A DNA stretch of 64,000 nucleotides from Rebecca billardiae RCC1528. Lineage: Eukaryota > Haptophyta. The notes beneath the pieces are model-generated. The model searched no databases. It had not been told where the DNA came from and was given only the letters and a program-made list of their open reading frames with translations. Positions 11,738 to 20,370 of the stretch are shown here, in pieces. The position numbers and the translations under genes were made by a program. Within the stretch, counting starts at the first letter, position 1. Every line of letters begins with the position of its first letter. The stretch lies in assembly GCA_965240325.2 (NCBI GenBank), contig OZ251247.1, positions 496,001-560,000 of the forward strand. The letters are read 5' to 3'.

Positions 11738-13600
11738 TCAGCATAGCAGCGGCGGGAGCCGCACGATCTGCACGGGCGTGTCCATTGCTTCGGCCTCAGT
11801 CTCAGAGTCACTGTCCTCCAGCGGCGCCACGCTCTGGCTCGCAGAAGCGCCGTGGCCGAGCGCAGCTGAGTGCTTGCCGCACGAGTGCACGGCGCCGTCC
11901 GATGTGACGTACAGCGCGTGGGCCTCGCCGAGCGAGCAATGCACCACGCGCTTGCCAGAGAGGGCGCGCACGCACTTCGGAAGCGGGACCGCCTCGGCCC
12001 TGCGCCCAAGCCCCAGCTGGCCGTCCTCGTTGATCCCAAACGTGTGCACGCTGCCGTCCGCGCCCACCACCGCGCTGCAGCAGGGGCCGGCGCACGAGCG
12101 CACAGCGCGCACGCTTGCCAGGGCCTCGATGCGCTCGAGCTGCGTTGGGGTAACTTCCGTGTCGCCGCCGGTGCCCAGACAGCCGTAGGATGGATCCCCA
12201 ACGCCATGCACGCAGCCCGCCGCGTCCACCACCAGGCTGTGCAGAGCGCCCGCGCTCACATGCACGGCGCGCACGCCCGCAAGCGCCTCGATGCGCCTCG
12301 GCGTGTGCTGTTCCTGCTCGTCGCCGTGGCCGAGACGGCCCTTGTAGCCCCAGCCGCACGAGTAGACGGCGCCTTGCGCAGAGAGCAGTAGCGCGTGCGA
12401 CTCGCCCGCGGCCACTCCGCCCACGCGCACGCCGACCAGTGCCTCGATGCGCGTCGGCTCCCACCGCTCCTTCTTGTCGCCGTGGCCGAGCTGGCCGTAC
12501 TGGTTGCGGCCCCAGCTGTACGCGCAGCCAGCAACGGTGAGCGCGAGGCTGCCGTCGCCACCCGCTGCGATGCACACGACGGGTCCACTCAGCAGTGTGC
12601 CCACGGGCGTGAATGCCCAGCGCGTGGATCCGTCGCCCAGCCCCAGCTGGCCGTACTTGTTGTCGCCGCAGCCGTACACGGTGCCAGCATCGCTCAGCGC
12701 GAGCAGGTGGTGGTCGCCAGCGGCCACGGAGCGCACGCGCACTGCGCTGAGCGAGGCGACGCGCTTTGGCACGCGCACGGGCGGCACGGCCGCATCTGCG
12801 CCATGCGCAATCGCGGCGGGCGCGTAGCGCACGACCATGCCCTCCTCGTCCTCGTCCTCCTCCTCGCCGCACGTGTGGAGCCCGCCCTCCGCGTCCACAA
12901 ACGCGCTAAAGACCGCCAGGTTTTCAGCAGTACCGCACGCGACGGCACATGAGTGCGACAGACTCAGCTCGAGCACGCGCTCCCGCTCGAGTAGCTCCAC
13001 CGTCCACGTGGCCGGCAAAACCGGTAGCGCGCGCTCGTGGCCCCGCGCGCGCGCGCGCTCGCGCAGCGCGTGCTCGACCGGCGAGCGGCCGCCGGGCGCG
13101 CCGCGGAAGAGGCGCGAGACGGCGTTGGCCGCGGCGAGATCACGGGCGCTGCCGACCAGAGACAGTATGCGCACGTGAAGCTCGAACGGCAGCTCGGCAA
13201 GCGTCGGCGCCGACGCCTCGACAGCGGGCACACAGCCGGGGTGCGCCCCGTCCAGCCCACCGCCAGAGGGCTGCACGGGCGTGGGGTGGGCGCTGCCCGC
13301 GGCGACGACGACGTGGCGCGGCGAGCTGCGCCGGCGGAGGCCGTCGTACATCGTCATCGCTGATGCCGCGTGCGTGGAACGCCCGCAGCCCGCGCGGCCG
13401 CAGCGCACGGCGCAGGCCTCGGACGCGAGCGCGCGCTCGAAGAGGCAAACGTTGTGCGCGACGTGCTCCGCGCCGCACGCGAGCTGCGCCCACGGCTGCG
13501 GGCCGATGCGCTCGGAGCACAGAGCGCACACGGCATCGTCTGCGTTGGAGTTCAGAGCGACGGGCGCCTTGGCATCTCGTGCGAGGGGCGTGCGCTGCAT
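11738..13600 (-). CDS. RING-H2-like / F-box-like / RCC1 propeller protein (copy 1)
   Basis: Intronless, 620 residues. The start at 13600 is chosen because the downstream copy begins at the equivalent Met and has exactly the same length. Residues 25-72 carry a RING-H2-like metal-ligand pattern: C25-x2-C28-x13-C42-x3-H46-x2-H49-x2-C52-x10-C63-x3-C67, with C72 beyond. An F-box-like motif (LAELPFELHVRIL) lies at ~134-170 and is followed by the family's Arg-rich HALRERARARG linker. Seven RCC1-type repeats follow, with signatures such as YGCGDNKYGQLGLGD and YSWGRNQYGQLGHGD, and an acidic loop in blade 1. The likely role is a ubiquitin-ligase component that recognises substrates through the propeller; this is inferred from domains. 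N-terminus to blade 3 is nearly identical to the copy at 13905-15767, while blades 4-7 differ and blade 5 resembles the + strand gene at 21595. Confidence 0.85.
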   Translation of the reverse strand: MQRTPLARDAKAPVALNSNADDAVCALCSERIGPQPWAQLACGAEHVAHNVCLFERALASEACAVRCGRAGCGRSTHAASAMTMYDGLRRRSSPRHVVVAAGSAHPTPVQPSGGGLDGAHPGCVPAVEASAPTLAELPFELHVRILSLVGSARDLAAANAVSRLFRGAPGGRSPVEHALRERARARGHERALPVLPATWTVELLERERVLELSLSHSCAVACGTAENLAVFSAFVDAEGGLHTCGEEEDEDEEGMVVRYAPAAIAHGADAAVPPVRVPKRVASLSAVRVRSVAAGDHHLLALSDAGTVYGCGDNKYGQLGLGDGSTRWAFTPVGTLLSGPVVCIAAGGDGSLALTVAGCAYSWGRNQYGQLGHGDKKERWEPTRIEALVGVRVGGVAAGESHALLLSAQGAVYSCGWGYKGRLGHGDEQEQHTPRRIEALAGVRAVHVSAGALHSLVVDAAGCVHGVGDPSYGCLGTGGDTEVTPTQLERIEALASVRAVRSCAGPCCSAVVGADGSVHTFGINEDGQLGLGRRAEAVPLPKCVRALSGKRVVHCSLGEAHALYVTSDGAVHSCGKHSAALGHGASASQSVAPLEDSDSETEAEAMDTPVQIVRLPPLLC

Positions 13601-13904
13601 GTCGTCGCTGACGCCGTCGCGCGAGCTTGCGGTCCTCTCGCTTGGCGCCGCCGCGAGCGCTGGCACGCCCGCGCTGCAGCCGTGAGGACGGTTGGCCGCG
13701 GTGTCCTGCCACTGGAGAGGCAATCCGGTCAGCTATGACCACTGTCAAACCGCTTAGCGGCAAGGGAGGTCGTCGTAGCGGTACCGCCCTTGGTAGCGGT
13801 GTGCAGCGGGACCGCAGTCGCCGTCAGTCGTCACAACTCTCGATACTAGGCGTGCGTACGTCACACGACGAGTTGTTAAACGAGTCCCCGGGAGTCAACG
13901 CCGC
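13601..13904. other. Spacer between the two RING/F-box/RCC1 copies
   Basis: About 300 bases between the start of copy 1 and the stop of copy 2. The first part could extend copy 1 in frame to 13723, but copy 2 shows no matching extension, so I treat it as 5' leader. No other feature is seen. Confidence 0.4.
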
Positions 13905-15767
13905 TCAGCACAGCAGCGGCGGGATCCGCGCGATCTGCACGGGCGTGGCGACTGCGGCGGCCTCGTTCTCAGACGCTGGGTCCTCCGGCGGCGCCACACT
14001 CTGGCTCGCAGAAGTGCCGTGGCCGAGCGCAGCGGACTGCCTGCCACACGAGTGCACGGCGCCATCCGCGGTGACGAAGAGCGAGTGCGAGCTGCCGAGC
14101 GAGCACTGGATCACGCGCTTACCAGAGTGCGCGTTCACGCACCCGGGCGCCGTCACCGCCTCGGACCTGTGCCCCAGCCCCAGCTGGCCATAGCCGTTGC
14201 TCCCGAACGTGTGCACGCGGCCGTCAGCGCCCAGCACCGCGCTGCTGAACCAGCCAGCACGGGCGCTGACCGCGCGCACGCCCGCCAGCGCCTCGATGCG
14301 CGTGGGCGGGGGCTGCGCATCCCATGATTCTTCGCCCAGGCAGCGGCATGATGGATTTCCGAACCCGTGCACGCAGCCCTCCGCGTCCACCACCAGGCTG
14401 TGCTCCCAGCCCGCGCTCACGTGCACGGCGCGCACGCCCACGAGCGCCTCGATGCGCCTCGGCGTGTGGTGTGACTTCAGGTCGTCGTGACCGAGCTGGC
14501 CAAAGAAGCCCCAGCCGCACGAGTAGACGGCACCACGTGAGGTGACCAGTAGCGTGTGCAAGAGCCCCGCGGCCAAGCCACCCACGCGCACGCCGTCCAG
14601 CGCCTCGATGCGCGTCGGCTCCCACCTGTCCTTCGTGTCGCCGTGGCCGAGCTGGCCGTAGTAGTTGCGGCCCCAGCTGTACGCGCAGCCGGCAACGCTG
14701 AGCGCCAGGCTGCCGTCGCCACCCGCTGCGATGCACACGACGGGTCCACTCAGCAGTGTGCCCACGGGCGTGAATGCCCAGCGCGTGGATCCGTCGCCCA
14801 GCCCCAGCTGGCCGTACTTGTTGTCGCCGCAGCCGTACACGGTGCCAGCATCGCTCAGCGCGAGCAGGTGGTGGTCGCCAGCGGCCACGGAGCGCACGCG
14901 CACTGCGCTGAGCGAGGCGACGCGCTTTGGCACGCGCACGGGCGGCACGGCCGCATCTGCGCCATGCGCAATCGCGGCGGGCGCGTAGCGCACGATCATG
15001 CCCTCCCAGTCCTCGTCCTCCTCCTCGCCGCACGTGACCGTGTGGAGCCCGCCCTCCGCGTCCACAAACGCGCTAAAGACCGCCAGGTTTTCAGCAGTAC
15101 CGCACGCGACGGCACTCGAGTGCGACCGACTCAGCTCGAGCACGCGCTCCCGCTCGAGTAGCCCCACCGTCCACGTGGCCGGCAAAACCGGCAGCGCGCG
15201 CTCGTGGCCCCGCGCGCGCGCGCGCTCGCGCAGCGCGTGCTCGACCGGCGAGCGGCCGCCGGGCGCGCCGCGGAAGAGGCGCGAGACGGCGTTGGCCGCG
15301 GCGAGATCACGGGTGCTGCCGACCAGAGACAGTATGCGCACGTGAAGCTCGAACGGCAGCTCGGCAAGCGTCGGCGCCGACGCCTCGGCAGCGGGCACAC
15401 AGCCGGGGTGGGCCCCTTCCCGCCCACCGCCAGAGGGCTGCACGGGCGCGGGGTGGGCGCTGCCCGCGGCGACGACGACGTGGCGCGGCGAGCTGCGCCG
15501 GCGGAGGCCGTCGTACATCGTCATCGCTGATGCCGCATGCGTGGAACGCCCGCAGCCCGCGCGGCCGCAGCGCACGGCGCAGGCCTCGGACGCGAGCGCG
15601 CGCTCGAAGAGGCAAACGTTGTGCGCGACGTGCTCCGCGCCGCACGCGAGCTGCGCCCACGGCTGCGGGCCGATGCGCTCGAAGCACAGAGCGCACACGG
15701 CATCATCTGCCTCCGAGTCCAGAGCGGCGGGCGCCTTGGCATTGCGTGCGAGGGGCGTGCGCTCCAT
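13905..15767 (-). CDS. RING-H2-like / F-box-like / RCC1 propeller protein (copy 2)
   Basis: Intronless, 620 residues, tandem and same-strand duplicate of 11738-13600. It starts at the Met aligned with copy 1 (MERTPLAR here, MQRTPLAR there); an in-frame extension to 16007 is not shared. The zinc-ligand spacing in residues 25-72, the F-box-like motif (~134-170) and the Arg-rich linker are conserved. Blade 1 carries two extra residues (TV before CGEEEDED). Blades 4-7 depart from copy 1: blade 5 reads CVHGFGNPSCRCLGEE and blade 7 ends in SSHSLFVTADGAVHSC. The sharp change from near-identity to divergence inside the propeller suggests conversion of the 5' two thirds. Role as for copy 1: probable ubiquitin-ligase substrate receptor, inferred. 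Confidence 0.85.
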   Translation of the reverse strand: MERTPLARNAKAPAALDSEADDAVCALCFERIGPQPWAQLACGAEHVAHNVCLFERALASEACAVRCGRAGCGRSTHAASAMTMYDGLRRRSSPRHVVVAAGSAHPAPVQPSGGGREGAHPGCVPAAEASAPTLAELPFELHVRILSLVGSTRDLAAANAVSRLFRGAPGGRSPVEHALRERARARGHERALPVLPATWTVGLLERERVLELSRSHSSAVACGTAENLAVFSAFVDAEGGLHTVTCGEEEDEDWEGMIVRYAPAAIAHGADAAVPPVRVPKRVASLSAVRVRSVAAGDHHLLALSDAGTVYGCGDNKYGQLGLGDGSTRWAFTPVGTLLSGPVVCIAAGGDGSLALSVAGCAYSWGRNYYGQLGHGDTKDRWEPTRIEALDGVRVGGLAAGLLHTLLVTSRGAVYSCGWGFFGQLGHDDLKSHHTPRRIEALVGVRAVHVSAGWEHSLVVDAEGCVHGFGNPSCRCLGEESWDAQPPPTRIEALAGVRAVSARAGWFSSAVLGADGRVHTFGSNGYGQLGLGHRSEAVTAPGCVNAHSGKRVIQCSLGSSHSLFVTADGAVHSCGRQSAALGHGTSASQSVAPPEDPASENEAAAVATPVQIARIPPLLC

Positions 15768-16079
15768 GCTATCACCGAGGCCTTCGCGCGCGCTTGCGGT
15801 CTCTCGCGATATGCGACGGAGCCGCGCAAAGCCCGCCGCTTGCGAAGCCGCGATGACGGTTGGCCGCGGTGTCCGGGAGAAGCGGCAAGCGTGAGCGCAG
15901 AGACGGGGACTCCCTTCAGGTGAGCCCGCCCCGCCGGACGAGTTGCAGCGACGATGTCGTGTTGTACCCGCGGCGATGGTGTCATCAGTCGCTCGGAGGT
16001 CGAACACGCTGGCAGTGGTGGCACGTCTGGCATGGCACCTGCCACCTACACTGGCCGCACTGTCATCGCCCCCAGCGAA

Positions 16080-17645
16080 TCACCCGGACGCAACTCCACA
16101 CAGCAACACCTGCACGGGTGTGGCGATTGCAGTGACGCTGTTCACCGGCGGCGACGCGCTCGCGCTCGCAGACGTGCCGAGGCCGAGCGCGCCCGAATGC
16201 CTGCCACACGAGTACACGGCGCCGTCCGCGGTGACGAAGAGCGCGTGCGAGCTGCTGCCGAACGAGCACTGGACCACGCGCTCACCGAAAAGGGCGTGCA
16301 CACGCTCCGGCACCGTCACCTCGTTCGACCTGCGCCCAAGCCCCAGCTGCCCATACTCGTTGTCCCCGAACGCGTGCACGCTGCCGTCCGCGCCCAGCAC
16401 CGCGCTGATGTAGCAGCCAGCGCACGCGCGGACGGCTCTCACGGCAGCGAGGACCTCGACGCGCCTCGGCGCGAGCTGGCAGCGCGCGCGGCCGTGCCCG
16501 AGCTCACCATGCCGACCTCCCCCAAACGAGTACACCGCACCCTCCGCGTCCACCACCAGGCTGTGACCAGCGCCCGCGCTCACGTGCACGGCGCGCACGC
16601 CCGCGAGCGCCTCGATGCGCCTCGGCGTGTGCTGATCCTGCCTGTCGTCGTGGCCCAGAGCGCCTAAGATGCCGTCACCACACAAGTACACGGCGCCTCG
16701 CGTGGTGAGAAGCAGCGTGTGGGCTTCACCTGCTGCCACCCCACCCAGGCGCACACCGCCCAGCGCCTCGATGCGCGCCGGCACCCACCGCTCCTTCGTG
16801 TCGCCGTGGCCGAGCTGGCCGTGCCCGTTGCCGCCCCAGCTGTACGCACAGCCAGCGGCGCTGAGCGCGAGGCTGTGGCGATAGCCAGCCGCGACACCCA
16901 CGAGCACTTCGTCGGCCGGCGTGGGCACGCGACTGAACGAGCTGCGCGGGACAGAGCCCGCCAGCCCCAGCTGGCCGCAGTCGTTCTCGCCGCAGCCGTA
17001 CACCGTCCCGGCCTCGCTCAGCGCCAGCAGGTGAAGGCGTCCGGCGGCCACAGAGCGCACGCGCACCGCGCTCAGCGAGGCGACCAGCGTCGGCACGAGC
17101 ACGGGCGGCGCCGCTGCGTCGGCGTCATGCGCAATCGCGACAGGCGCGACACGCACTGCCACGCCCTCGTCCTCCCCGTCCTCCTCGCCCCCTTCCGCCT
17201 CCTGCTCCTCCTCCTCCTCGCCGCACGTGTGCAGCCCGCCCTCCGCGTCCACAAACGCGCTGAACTCGAGAAGGGGGCCGTGACAGTCGCCTCCGGCAGC
17301 GGCCACGTCGGAGTGCGCGCACGCGAGCTCGAACACGCGCTCGCGCGCAAGCAGCTCCTCCGTCCAGCTGCGCACGCCGGGCGGCAGCGCGGCAGGCAGA
17401 GCGCGCCCGTGACCGCGCGCGTGCGCGCGCTCGCGCAGCGCGTGCTCGACCGCCGAGCGGCTGCCCGGCGCGCCGCGGAAGAGGCGCGAGGTAGCGTTGG
17501 CGGCGGCAATGCCACGCGCGCAGCCGGAGTGCGTAAGAATGCGCTCGATGAGATCGGCCGGCATGCCGTCCAACGAGAGCCGCGTCGCCGGAGTAGCGGC
17601 GTCATCGTCCGCACCCGCGTCGAGGGCACCGCCGTGGTCCGCCAT
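16080..17645 (-). CDS. F-box-like / seven-blade RCC1 protein
   Basis: Intronless, 521 residues, ATG at 17645. The F-box-like motif LDGMPADLIERILTHSG is more divergent than in its neighbours (residues ~25-60) and is followed by the conserved SRLFRGAPGSRS and HALRERAHARG segments. Blade 1 has the longest acidic loop of the family, about 20 residues rich in Glu and Asp. The seven blades include YGCGENDCGQLGLAG, YSWGGNGHGQLGHGD and YLCGDGILGALGHDD. The last matches blade 4 of the + strand gene at 61608 almost exactly, which points to exchange between distant paralogues. There is no RING-like finger. It lies downstream of the plastid-protein gene on the same strand. F-box function is inferred from the motif only. 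Confidence 0.85.
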   Translation of the reverse strand: MADHGGALDAGADDDAATPATRLSLDGMPADLIERILTHSGCARGIAAANATSRLFRGAPGSRSAVEHALRERAHARGHGRALPAALPPGVRSWTEELLARERVFELACAHSDVAAAGGDCHGPLLEFSAFVDAEGGLHTCGEEEEEQEAEGGEEDGEDEGVAVRVAPVAIAHDADAAAPPVLVPTLVASLSAVRVRSVAAGRLHLLALSEAGTVYGCGENDCGQLGLAGSVPRSSFSRVPTPADEVLVGVAAGYRHSLALSAAGCAYSWGGNGHGQLGHGDTKERWVPARIEALGGVRLGGVAAGEAHTLLLTTRGAVYLCGDGILGALGHDDRQDQHTPRRIEALAGVRAVHVSAGAGHSLVVDAEGAVYSFGGGRHGELGHGRARCQLAPRRVEVLAAVRAVRACAGCYISAVLGADGSVHAFGDNEYGQLGLGRRSNEVTVPERVHALFGERVVQCSFGSSSHALFVTADGAVYSCGRHSGALGLGTSASASASPPVNSVTAIATPVQVLLCGVASG

Positions 17646-18098
17646 CGTCGTCGGGAGAAGCTACAAGAGATACGCGTACAGTTTACTAAGAATAAGAGAC
17701 GCACACAGCTCAGGCAGGCGAGATTGACGCCCGCCAACTGTCACCGCCCATGAAGCCGTCGCCGATGGTAGCGCCGCCGGAAAAATTCGTTCAGCCGTCC
17801 GCCTGCGAGGCCTGGACGAGGGCTGCGGCCGCCTCGCGGCGCGCCAGCGCCCGTTGTCCTCGCCCCACCGTCGTCCACAAAACGTCGTCGTCCGAACTCG
17901 CCGACTGGGCGCCGATGCGACAGCAGCTACGACTGAGTGAAGGATTTTTCATTCTTATTCGATATGATTTTAATACTGTCTTGTACTCACTCATCTTCAG
18001 TTGGCATCACAGTCGTGTCATACCCCATCAATCACCCGATGTCAGAGAGCCTCGTCGCAGATACTGTAGCCACTGGGCCACACGCACTGGGCCAAACG
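17646..18098. other. Intergenic region upstream of the 16080-17645 gene
   Basis: No ORF with a recognisable domain. A slightly AT-richer patch lies at 17935-18010. It probably contains the promoter of the minus-strand RCC1 gene and the 3' flank of the 18184-18588 gene. Confidence 0.4.
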
Positions 18099-18175
18099 CT
18101 CCTACAGCGCCGTGGGGTCGTCGTCTCGCGCCGCGACCTCTCCGGTTCCGAGGCGCTCCTTCTCCCCACTGCTCC
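18099..18175 (-). repeat. Diverged duplicate of the 3' end of the next gene
   Basis: A run of ~75 bases beginning ctcctacagcgccgtggggt repeats the last codons and stop of the 18184-18588 gene (cccctacagcgccgtggggt at 18181) with substitutions and small indels, ending near gaggcgctccttct. It encodes nothing complete by itself and looks like a local tandem duplication of a gene tail. Confidence 0.65.
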
Positions 18176-18183
18176 GACCGCCC

Positions 18184-18588
18184 CTACAGCGCCGTGGGGT
18201 CGTCGTCCCGCGCCGCGTCCTTGAGGAAGCCTCCGCTCTTGAGGCGCTCCTTCTTCGCCTGGGAGCCCATGGACGGGGGCAGGTTGTCCACCTCTCCCAT
18301 CACGTCGCCCAGCGAGAACTGCAGCGCCGCCGCGCCCACGAGCAGCACGCCCACGATGCCCACCAGCAGGGAGTCGGGCGGCAGCTCGACGCCGCCGTCG
18401 GCCGCGTCCGCGAGCGCGGCGAGGGGCGCCGCGGCGACACCGAGCGCGGGCGCGGCCGCGGCGGTGCGCACGGTGCGTGCGGGCAGCCGCGGCGCGCGCG
18501 CGTGGCCCACGCCGCGCGGCGCGGCGCCCTGCGCCAGCGTCGCCAGACCCAGCATGAGCAGCACGCACGCCCAGGTCGCAGGCGCCAT
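18184..18588 (-). CDS. Putative plastid-targeted single-helix membrane protein
   Basis: 134 residues. The ATG at 18588 sits in a good context (accATGgcg). Residues 2-20 form a hydrophobic signal peptide ending LATLAQG|AAP. Residues 22-60 are rich in Ala, Arg and Pro with no acidic residue, as in transit peptides of secondary red plastids. A second Ala-rich stretch (LAALADAADG, 57-66) could be a processing site. One membrane helix lies at ~73-93 (SLLVGIVGVLLVGAAALQ), followed by a polar tail with SMGSQAKKERLKSGGFLK. The size, bipartite leader and single helix suggest a small thylakoid or photosystem-associated protein, but I cannot name the family. It is divergently transcribed from the RCC1 gene at 18785. 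Confidence 0.7.
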   Translation of the reverse strand: MAPATWACVLLMLGLATLAQGAAPRGVGHARAPRLPARTVRTAAAAPALGVAAAPLAALADAADGGVELPPDSLLVGIVGVLLVGAAALQFSLGDVMGEVDNLPPSMGSQAKKERLKSGGFLKDAARDDDPTAL

Positions 18589-18784
18589 GGTGATGCGAGC
18601 CAAGCAGCCAAGCGACCCCGCCAGCGGGCCAGCGCTGTCGCATCGTCGCCGTGTTTCACTGTGTGACGACCACCCTTGGTGTGACAGCGTCCGGCCGCCC
18701 GGTGTGCATCATTGAATTCATTCTGCCTCCGTTCGTCATCAGCAGCATCTTGCTGCCCTCGGCGGGAGGAGGCTCGGCTTGGTG
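18589..18784. promoter_or_regulatory. Compact divergent promoter region
   Basis: Only 196 bases separate the start codons of the minus-strand plastid-protein gene (18588) and the plus-strand RCC1 gene (18785), so this stretch must hold both 5' leaders and probably a shared promoter. No TATA box is obvious. This is inferred from gene geometry. Confidence 0.4.
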
Positions 18785-20302
18785 ATGGCGCTCACGGCGC
18801 GGCGCGAAAGCTCGGCGTCCGCTCGCTGCTCGGCAGCATCGGGGCTTGCCAGCCTGCCCATCGAGGCCATCGAGCGCATTCTGCTCGTACTCGAGTCGCG
18901 GCACGACCTCGCCGCCGCCAACGCCGCCTCGCGCCTCTTCCGCGGCGCGCCCGGCTGCCGCTCGCCGGTCGAGCACGCGCTGCGCGAGCGCGCGCGCGCG
19001 CGCGGGCACGGGCGTGCCCTGCTGGGCACGCCCGCCGCAGGCGCCTGCAGCTGGACGGAAGAGTTCTTCGCCTGGGAGCGCTTGCTCGAGCTGGCGCAGA
19101 TGCACGCGCTGCCCGTCGCTGCCGGTGGGGAGGTCTTCCACCGCTGGCTGAGCGCGTTTGTGGACGCGGAGGGCGGGCTGCACACGTGCGGCGAGGAGAA
19201 GGTGACGGACGAGGGCGGTGTGCCGACGGGCGAGTTTCGAGCGCATGCTGCACTGGGCCACCCCGCTGTATCGGTGGTGTGTCGGCCGTCGCGCGTGCCC
19301 TCGCTCTCCGCGGTGCGCGTGCGCTCTGTGGCCGCTGGCTACGAGCACCTGCTCGCGCTGAGCGACGCCGGCGCCGTGTACGGCTGCGGCAACAACGATT
19401 ACGGCCAGCTCGGGCTGGGGGACGATGAGACGCGGTGGTCCTTCGCTCTCGCCATCGTACCGCAGGATGCACCCCTCGTGTGTGTCGCGGCTGGCGGCAG
19501 CCACAGCCTCGCGCTCACCGCTGCTGGGTGCGCGTACAGCTGGGGCAGCAACTACTGCGGCCAGCTCGGCCACGGCGACACGGAGAAGCGGTGGGAGCCG
19601 ACGCGCATCGAGGCGCTGGACGGCGTGCGTGTGGGGGGCGTGACCGCAGGGGCTTCGCACTCGCTACTGCTCTCTGCACAAGGCGCCGTCTACTCGTTCG
19701 GTGGAGGCTGGGGCGGCCAGCTCGGCCACGGCGACACGCAGCATCAGCACACGCCGAGGTGCATCGAGGCGCTCGCGGGCGTGCGCGCCGTGCACGTGAG
19801 TGCGGGCCGTGAGCACAGCCTGGTGGTGGACGCGGAGGGTGGCGTGCACTCGTACGGCGAGAGCTATGAGGGCAGTCTTGGTACCGGTGGCCCGGTTGTG
19901 CAGCCATCGCCCGCGCGCATCGAGGCCCTGGCTGGCGTCATCGCTGTTCGCGCGTGCGCTGGCCCTGTCAGCAGCGCGGTGCTGGGCGCGGACGGCAGCG
20001 TGCACACGTTTGGGGCCAACGAGCACGGTGTGCTGGGGCACGAGGGCGACGATGACGCATTGCAGCCGCCCGCGCATGTGCAAGCGCTTGCGCCCGCACG
20101 CGTAACCTGCTGTTCGCTCGCTAGTACCCACGCGCTGTTCGTGAGTGCAGACGGTGCTGTGTACTCGTGCGGCCTGCAGTCGGCAGCGCTCGGCCAGGGC
20201 ACCCGCATGGTTCTGATCTTCCCTCCTGGGGTGCTGTGGACGCCCGTGCGCATCGAGCAGCTGCCGCGCGTCGGTGCCCCACTGGCCTCTTCGTCTGACT
20301 GA
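18785..20302 (+). CDS. F-box-like / seven-blade RCC1 protein
   Basis: Intronless, 505 residues from the ATG at 18785; codons upstream in frame are not ATG. The F-box-like motif LASLPIEAIERILLVLES lies at ~20-50, then SRLFRGAPGCRS and HALRERARARG. Blades include YGCGNNDYGQLGLGDD, YSWGSNYCGQLGHGD, YSFGGGWGGQLGHGD and a less regular blade 5 (HSYGESYEGSLGTGG). The C-terminus ends in the family signature RIEQLPRV plus a short Ser/Ala tail. The 3' flank runs straight into the left arm of a large inverted repeat. A substrate-receptor role is inferred from the domain pair. Confidence 0.88.
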   Translation: MALTARRESSASARCSAASGLASLPIEAIERILLVLESRHDLAAANAASRLFRGAPGCRSPVEHALRERARARGHGRALLGTPAAGACSWTEEFFAWERLLELAQMHALPVAAGGEVFHRWLSAFVDAEGGLHTCGEEKVTDEGGVPTGEFRAHAALGHPAVSVVCRPSRVPSLSAVRVRSVAAGYEHLLALSDAGAVYGCGNNDYGQLGLGDDETRWSFALAIVPQDAPLVCVAAGGSHSLALTAAGCAYSWGSNYCGQLGHGDTEKRWEPTRIEALDGVRVGGVTAGASHSLLLSAQGAVYSFGGGWGGQLGHGDTQHQHTPRCIEALAGVRAVHVSAGREHSLVVDAEGGVHSYGESYEGSLGTGGPVVQPSPARIEALAGVIAVRACAGPVSSAVLGADGSVHTFGANEHGVLGHEGDDDALQPPAHVQALAPARVTCCSLASTHALFVSADGAVYSCGLQSAALGQGTRMVLIFPPGVLWTPVRIEQLPRVGAPLASSSD

Positions 20303-20370
20303 TCGCGACTGATGCGAGGAGTGCTGCAAGCTGCGGTAGGTTTGCAGACGCCAATCAAGGGCGGTAAGGG

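Noticed and set aside
11808-12872. Long ORFs antisense or out of frame to RCC1 genes, here and at every other family member
   Set aside because: They follow wherever the RCC1 genes are and mirror their codon bias; their products are Arg/His-rich without domains.
15768-16007. 80-residue N-terminal extension of the second RING/F-box/RCC1 copy
   Set aside because: The tandem copy lacks a matching extension, and both share a Met giving equal 620-residue proteins.
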